From the NCBI GenBank assembly GCA_031275795.1, contig JAISOG010000039.1, positions 40,583-104,582 of the forward strand: DNA of 64,000 bases, given 5' to 3'. This document shows, in pieces, positions 62,025-64,000 of the stretch. The position numbers and the translations under genes were made by a program. Positions within the stretch are counted from its first letter, which is position 1. Each line of letters begins with the position of its first letter. The notes under the pieces were generated by a model. That model did no database searches. It saw nothing but the letters and a program-made list of their open reading frames with translations, and was not told where the DNA came from. The stretch is from Candidatus Endomicrobiellum incisitermitis. Lineage in GTDB: Bacteria > Elusimicrobiota > Endomicrobiia > Endomicrobiales > Endomicrobiaceae.

Positions 62025-63027
62025 TTTTTATAATAATTCCACAAAGTGTATTTTTGTCTTTAATTGCGAGTGCTGTTATTGTAAAACCTTGGAAATGTTC
62101 TGTAACTTTATCATTTAAATTTTGATTTAAAAGAGAAACCATGTTTATAATGGTTGTATTTGACGAACTTTCAAAAATGTGCTTATTTAGTGTGAAATTT
62201 TCTTTTAAGAAAATTTTAGTCTCGTCATAAGCATACACAATTTGTTTAAACGAATCCAAAATTATTAAAGTTAAACTCTTATCTTTATTATGCTCGTTTA
62301 GGTATTCAATAATTTTGCTTAAACTTTTATTTTCTTGTAGGAGAGTTTGTATTTTTTGTGCTTCTTTGTCTTTTTGTTTTATGAAAATGTCTGTAATATC
62401 GTTGTAATTGTCATCATTATGGTCTTTTAAATATTGACTTTCTAAATATTTTTTTGTTCTGTTAAATGGTAGAAGTATTATTAATTTTGCAAGAAAGTAA
62501 AAAACTACAATTGTTAATATAGTTATGCTTGTCATTATAGTATAATACTTTATCTGCCAATATTTTGCGTTTTCTAGTGCTTTTTTTATAGACATAGTGC
62601 AACATAATGTATAATCTAACGTCAATGGTTGTGATATTAATAAAATCTCAGGATTGGTAGTTTTTTGAAGACTATACATTTTTTGTGTTATAGCTATATT
62701 ATAAATTTGAGAAATTTTTTCTGTGTTCCATTGACTTGTATTGTTATGAATAAGCACTTTCTGTTTTGAATCTAATATGAAGCAAGATGTAATATTTTCT
62801 AATTTTGCAAGATTTTCAATGTTTGTAATAAGATTTATATCATCTGAATTCTCAAGCGCTTTGTTAAAATAAGGTAATAATGTAGTTATTTGCGCTTTTA
62901 CTTTTTCTGTTTCTAAAAATTCTAATTCTTTTGCTTTGCTTTTTGAAAGAAAATTAGTTAATGTATAAAAAATTCCACATAAAATTATAAGTAAGAAAAG
63001 TGATAAAAATATAATATTTTTCTTCAT
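62014..63027 (-). CDS. Membrane protein with extracytoplasmic sensor-like region, no output domain
   Basis: This 337-residue protein has two membrane segments (IIFLSLFLLIILCGIFYTL near 5-24, and ITILTIVVFYFLAKLIILL near 167-185) flanking an extracytoplasmic region of about 140 residues. This contains a PAS/Cache-like segment (SCFILDSKQKVLIHNN). The cytoplasmic part is a charged coiled coil (IFIKQKDKEAQKIQTLL) followed by a PAS-like fold (LTLIILDSFKQIVYAYDE). There is no histidine kinase, GGDEF or methyl-accepting domain. It may be a sensor subunit that acts through a separate partner. Tail-to-tail overlap (11 bp) with the gph-like gene. Confidence 0.7.
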   Translation of the reverse strand: MKKNIIFLSLFLLIILCGIFYTLTNFLSKSKAKELEFLETEKVKAQITTLLPYFNKALENSDDINLITNIENLAKLENITSCFILDSKQKVLIHNNTSQWNTEKISQIYNIAITQKMYSLQKTTNPEILLISQPLTLDYTLCCTMSIKKALENAKYWQIKYYTIMTSITILTIVVFYFLAKLIILLPFNRTKKYLESQYLKDHNDDNYNDITDIFIKQKDKEAQKIQTLLQENKSLSKIIEYLNEHNKDKSLTLIILDSFKQIVYAYDETKIFLKENFTLNKHIFESSSNTTIINMVSLLNQNLNDKVTEHFQGFTITALAIKDKNTLCGIIIKITK

Positions 63028-63050
63028 AGAGGGAATTATATCATAAAAAT

Positions 63051-63347
63051 ATGAGAATTAATATTGAGATAAAAGTAGCTGAAACTTTTTTTAGTAAGTT
63101 CTTGGGTTTTATGTTTAAAAAAAATGTAAACTATGCATTGTTATTTAAAAATTGTAGGTCAATACACACCTTTTTTATGAGATTTAATTTGGACATAGTT
63201 TTTTTAGATAAAGAAAATAAAGTTATTAAAGTTGTTAGAAATGTTAAACCTTTTAGAGTTGTGCTTCCAATAAAAAACTCATTTTCTATTCTTGAAATTC
63301 CATCAAACATAGAAAATCTTACAAATATTGAAAGTATTGATTTTTAA
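63051..63347 (+). CDS. DUF192 domain protein
   Basis: This 98-residue protein has the DUF192 pattern: KVAETFFSKFLGFMFKKNV, LLFKNCRSIHTFFMRFNLDIVFLDKENKVIK (read as CRSIHTFFMRFNLDIVFLD, where families usually have the WMxxxxxPLDxxF motif) and VLPIKNSFSILEIP. The family is typically secreted with a signal peptide; none is present here, and it is shorter than usual. Function unknown. It starts 23 bp from the divergent sensor-like gene; the two share a short promoter region. The ATG has a weak site. Confidence 0.78.
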   Translation: MRINIEIKVAETFFSKFLGFMFKKNVNYALLFKNCRSIHTFFMRFNLDIVFLDKENKVIKVVRNVKPFRVVLPIKNSFSILEIPSNIENLTNIESIDF

Positions 63348-63671
63348 ATAGTTAGGTTTTGATGAGCAGTAATATCTTGACTTGAAAAGTTTTTTAATCT
63401 AGTTGCTTAATGCTTCAAAAGTCTAATATGTTATGAACGCGTACAAGCTGTTGACTAAATCTGCATCTTTATATATTATCAATTATACACAATCTAAATT
63501 TTCAGTGATGTGCTAATCAGCTCAACTCAGTGCAACTAAAAGCAGCTAAATTCAATTTAAAACAAATCAAGTTAATATCCTGATATATTATAAAGCAATA
63601 TTGGACATTTTAGATAAAGATACCAGTTGTAAAGGTTTGAAACAATAAACAATAAGTAAAAGGATAGCACA
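63348..63671. other. Intergenic stretch before the last gene
   Basis: About 320 bp of AT-rich sequence with a low-complexity ctcaactcagtgcaac-type stretch near 63520-63560. I see no ORF, hairpin terminator or repeat of the family A type. An aaaagga ribosome site lies at 63658-63664 just before the final gene. Confidence 0.5.
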
Positions 63672-64000
63672 ATGTATAAGATACTAGGGTATAAGAAAGT
63701 TGTAAGTGTGATAATAATGATAAGTATAATGGTGAGTGTATGTAAAGATATAGCGTATGGGAAGGGAGAAGAAGAAAATATAGTAGGGAATGAGGAAGTT
63801 ATTGATAAAGATATAAGAGATATATTAACTGAGGGGCCAATAATAGCCAGTGAATATGGGAAAGTAACAAAAGTAAGAGAAAATGGATTAAGAGGAGAGT
63901 TGGTAGTACAGATACAGGATTTGCACAGTCATGAGGGAGTGCAAAGGAATATAGAGAAGATAATAGAGGTGTTAAGTGAGAAGTATAGAGTAAGAGGGAT
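63672..64000 (+). CDS. Secreted protein, N-terminal part (cut by window end)
   Basis: An open frame begins MYKILGYKKVVSVIIMIS and continues with IMVSVCKDIAYG, a signal-peptide-like start. The frame is open at the window end (109 codons). Later it has LVVQIQDLHSHEGVQRNIEK, an IQDxH motif that recalls the IQDAH motif in uncharacterised secreted proteins of Omnitrophica-like bacteria, from memory only. Codon use differs from all neighbours: Ile is almost only ATA, many GGG, GAG and GTG codons, and the coding strand is strongly purine-rich. Ribosome site aaagga is 8 bp upstream. Function unknown. Confidence 0.65.
   Translation, partial: MYKILGYKKVVSVIIMISIMVSVCKDIAYGKGEEENIVGNEEVIDKDIRDILTEGPIIASEYGKVTKVRENGLRGELVVQIQDLHSHEGVQRNIEKIIEVLSEKYRVRG

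Overview
The window reads as AT-rich chromosomal DNA from a Gram-negative, probably anaerobic and host-associated bacterium undergoing genome reduction. The envelope genes fit this: MurE carries the DNPR motif of meso-diaminopimelate ligases, and there is an MsbA-like exporter and a lipooligosaccharide-type GT8 glycosyltransferase. Gene content, a B12-dependent ribonucleotide reductase, decayed ORF fragments and old intergenic repeats together recall Elusimicrobiota, especially the termite-gut Endomicrobium lineage. That placement is inference from pattern recognition, not a search.

Left part (1-23.3 kb). Minus-strand phoH-PHP-DUF2779-like genes come first, then plus-strand glyQS (glycyl-tRNA synthetase), then a minus-strand mfd-clpB unit. 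Two small plus-strand genes follow (DUF4833 and phasin-like), then minus-strand recG with a membrane-anchored hypothetical. A plus-strand MATE/ABC-F/MsbA series ends the section, facing a convergent GT8 gene. The gaps hold a family of about 210-230 bp imperfect palindromes, one carrying a second inverted-repeat element nested inside it, and gene remnants including the N-terminus of an AAA-ATPase-like (PF09820-type) protein.

Middle part (23.8-41.6 kb). Two tRNAs, a zinc-ribbon coiled-coil protein, RNase P RNA and a half-size TauE-like permease precede a division and cell-wall cluster: rsmH-ftsL-ftsI, a 740 bp repeat block, then murE-murF-mraY-murD-ftsW-murG. This is followed directly by surE-uvrB, without murC, murB, ddl, ftsQ, ftsA or ftsZ. 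Next come two small DUF3791-like genes (possible antitoxin-type proteins), two small envelope-associated genes behind a near-perfect promoter that would give a leaderless mRNA, and tRNA-Phe and tRNA-Thr.

Right part (41.7-64 kb). nrdR-nrdJ-dcd-guaA make and control nucleotides; NrdJ needs adenosylcobalamin. A pst-phoU phosphate uptake operon follows, with two different PstB ATPases whose active-site defects are complementary, so the pair looks like an asymmetric heterodimer. Then come an orphan sugar-binding lipoprotein, a HAD phosphatase, a GGQ release-factor-like protein, radC, glutaredoxin, a ferredoxin-thioredoxin-reductase/rubredoxin fusion, and a cobalamin block (CobO-type adenosyltransferase plus BtuF-BtuC-BtuD-like importer) that could supply NrdJ. 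Glucan phosphorylase, a Gph-like phosphatase, a sensor-like membrane protein and a DUF192 protein complete the section. The window ends inside a secreted-protein gene whose codon use differs from all its neighbours.
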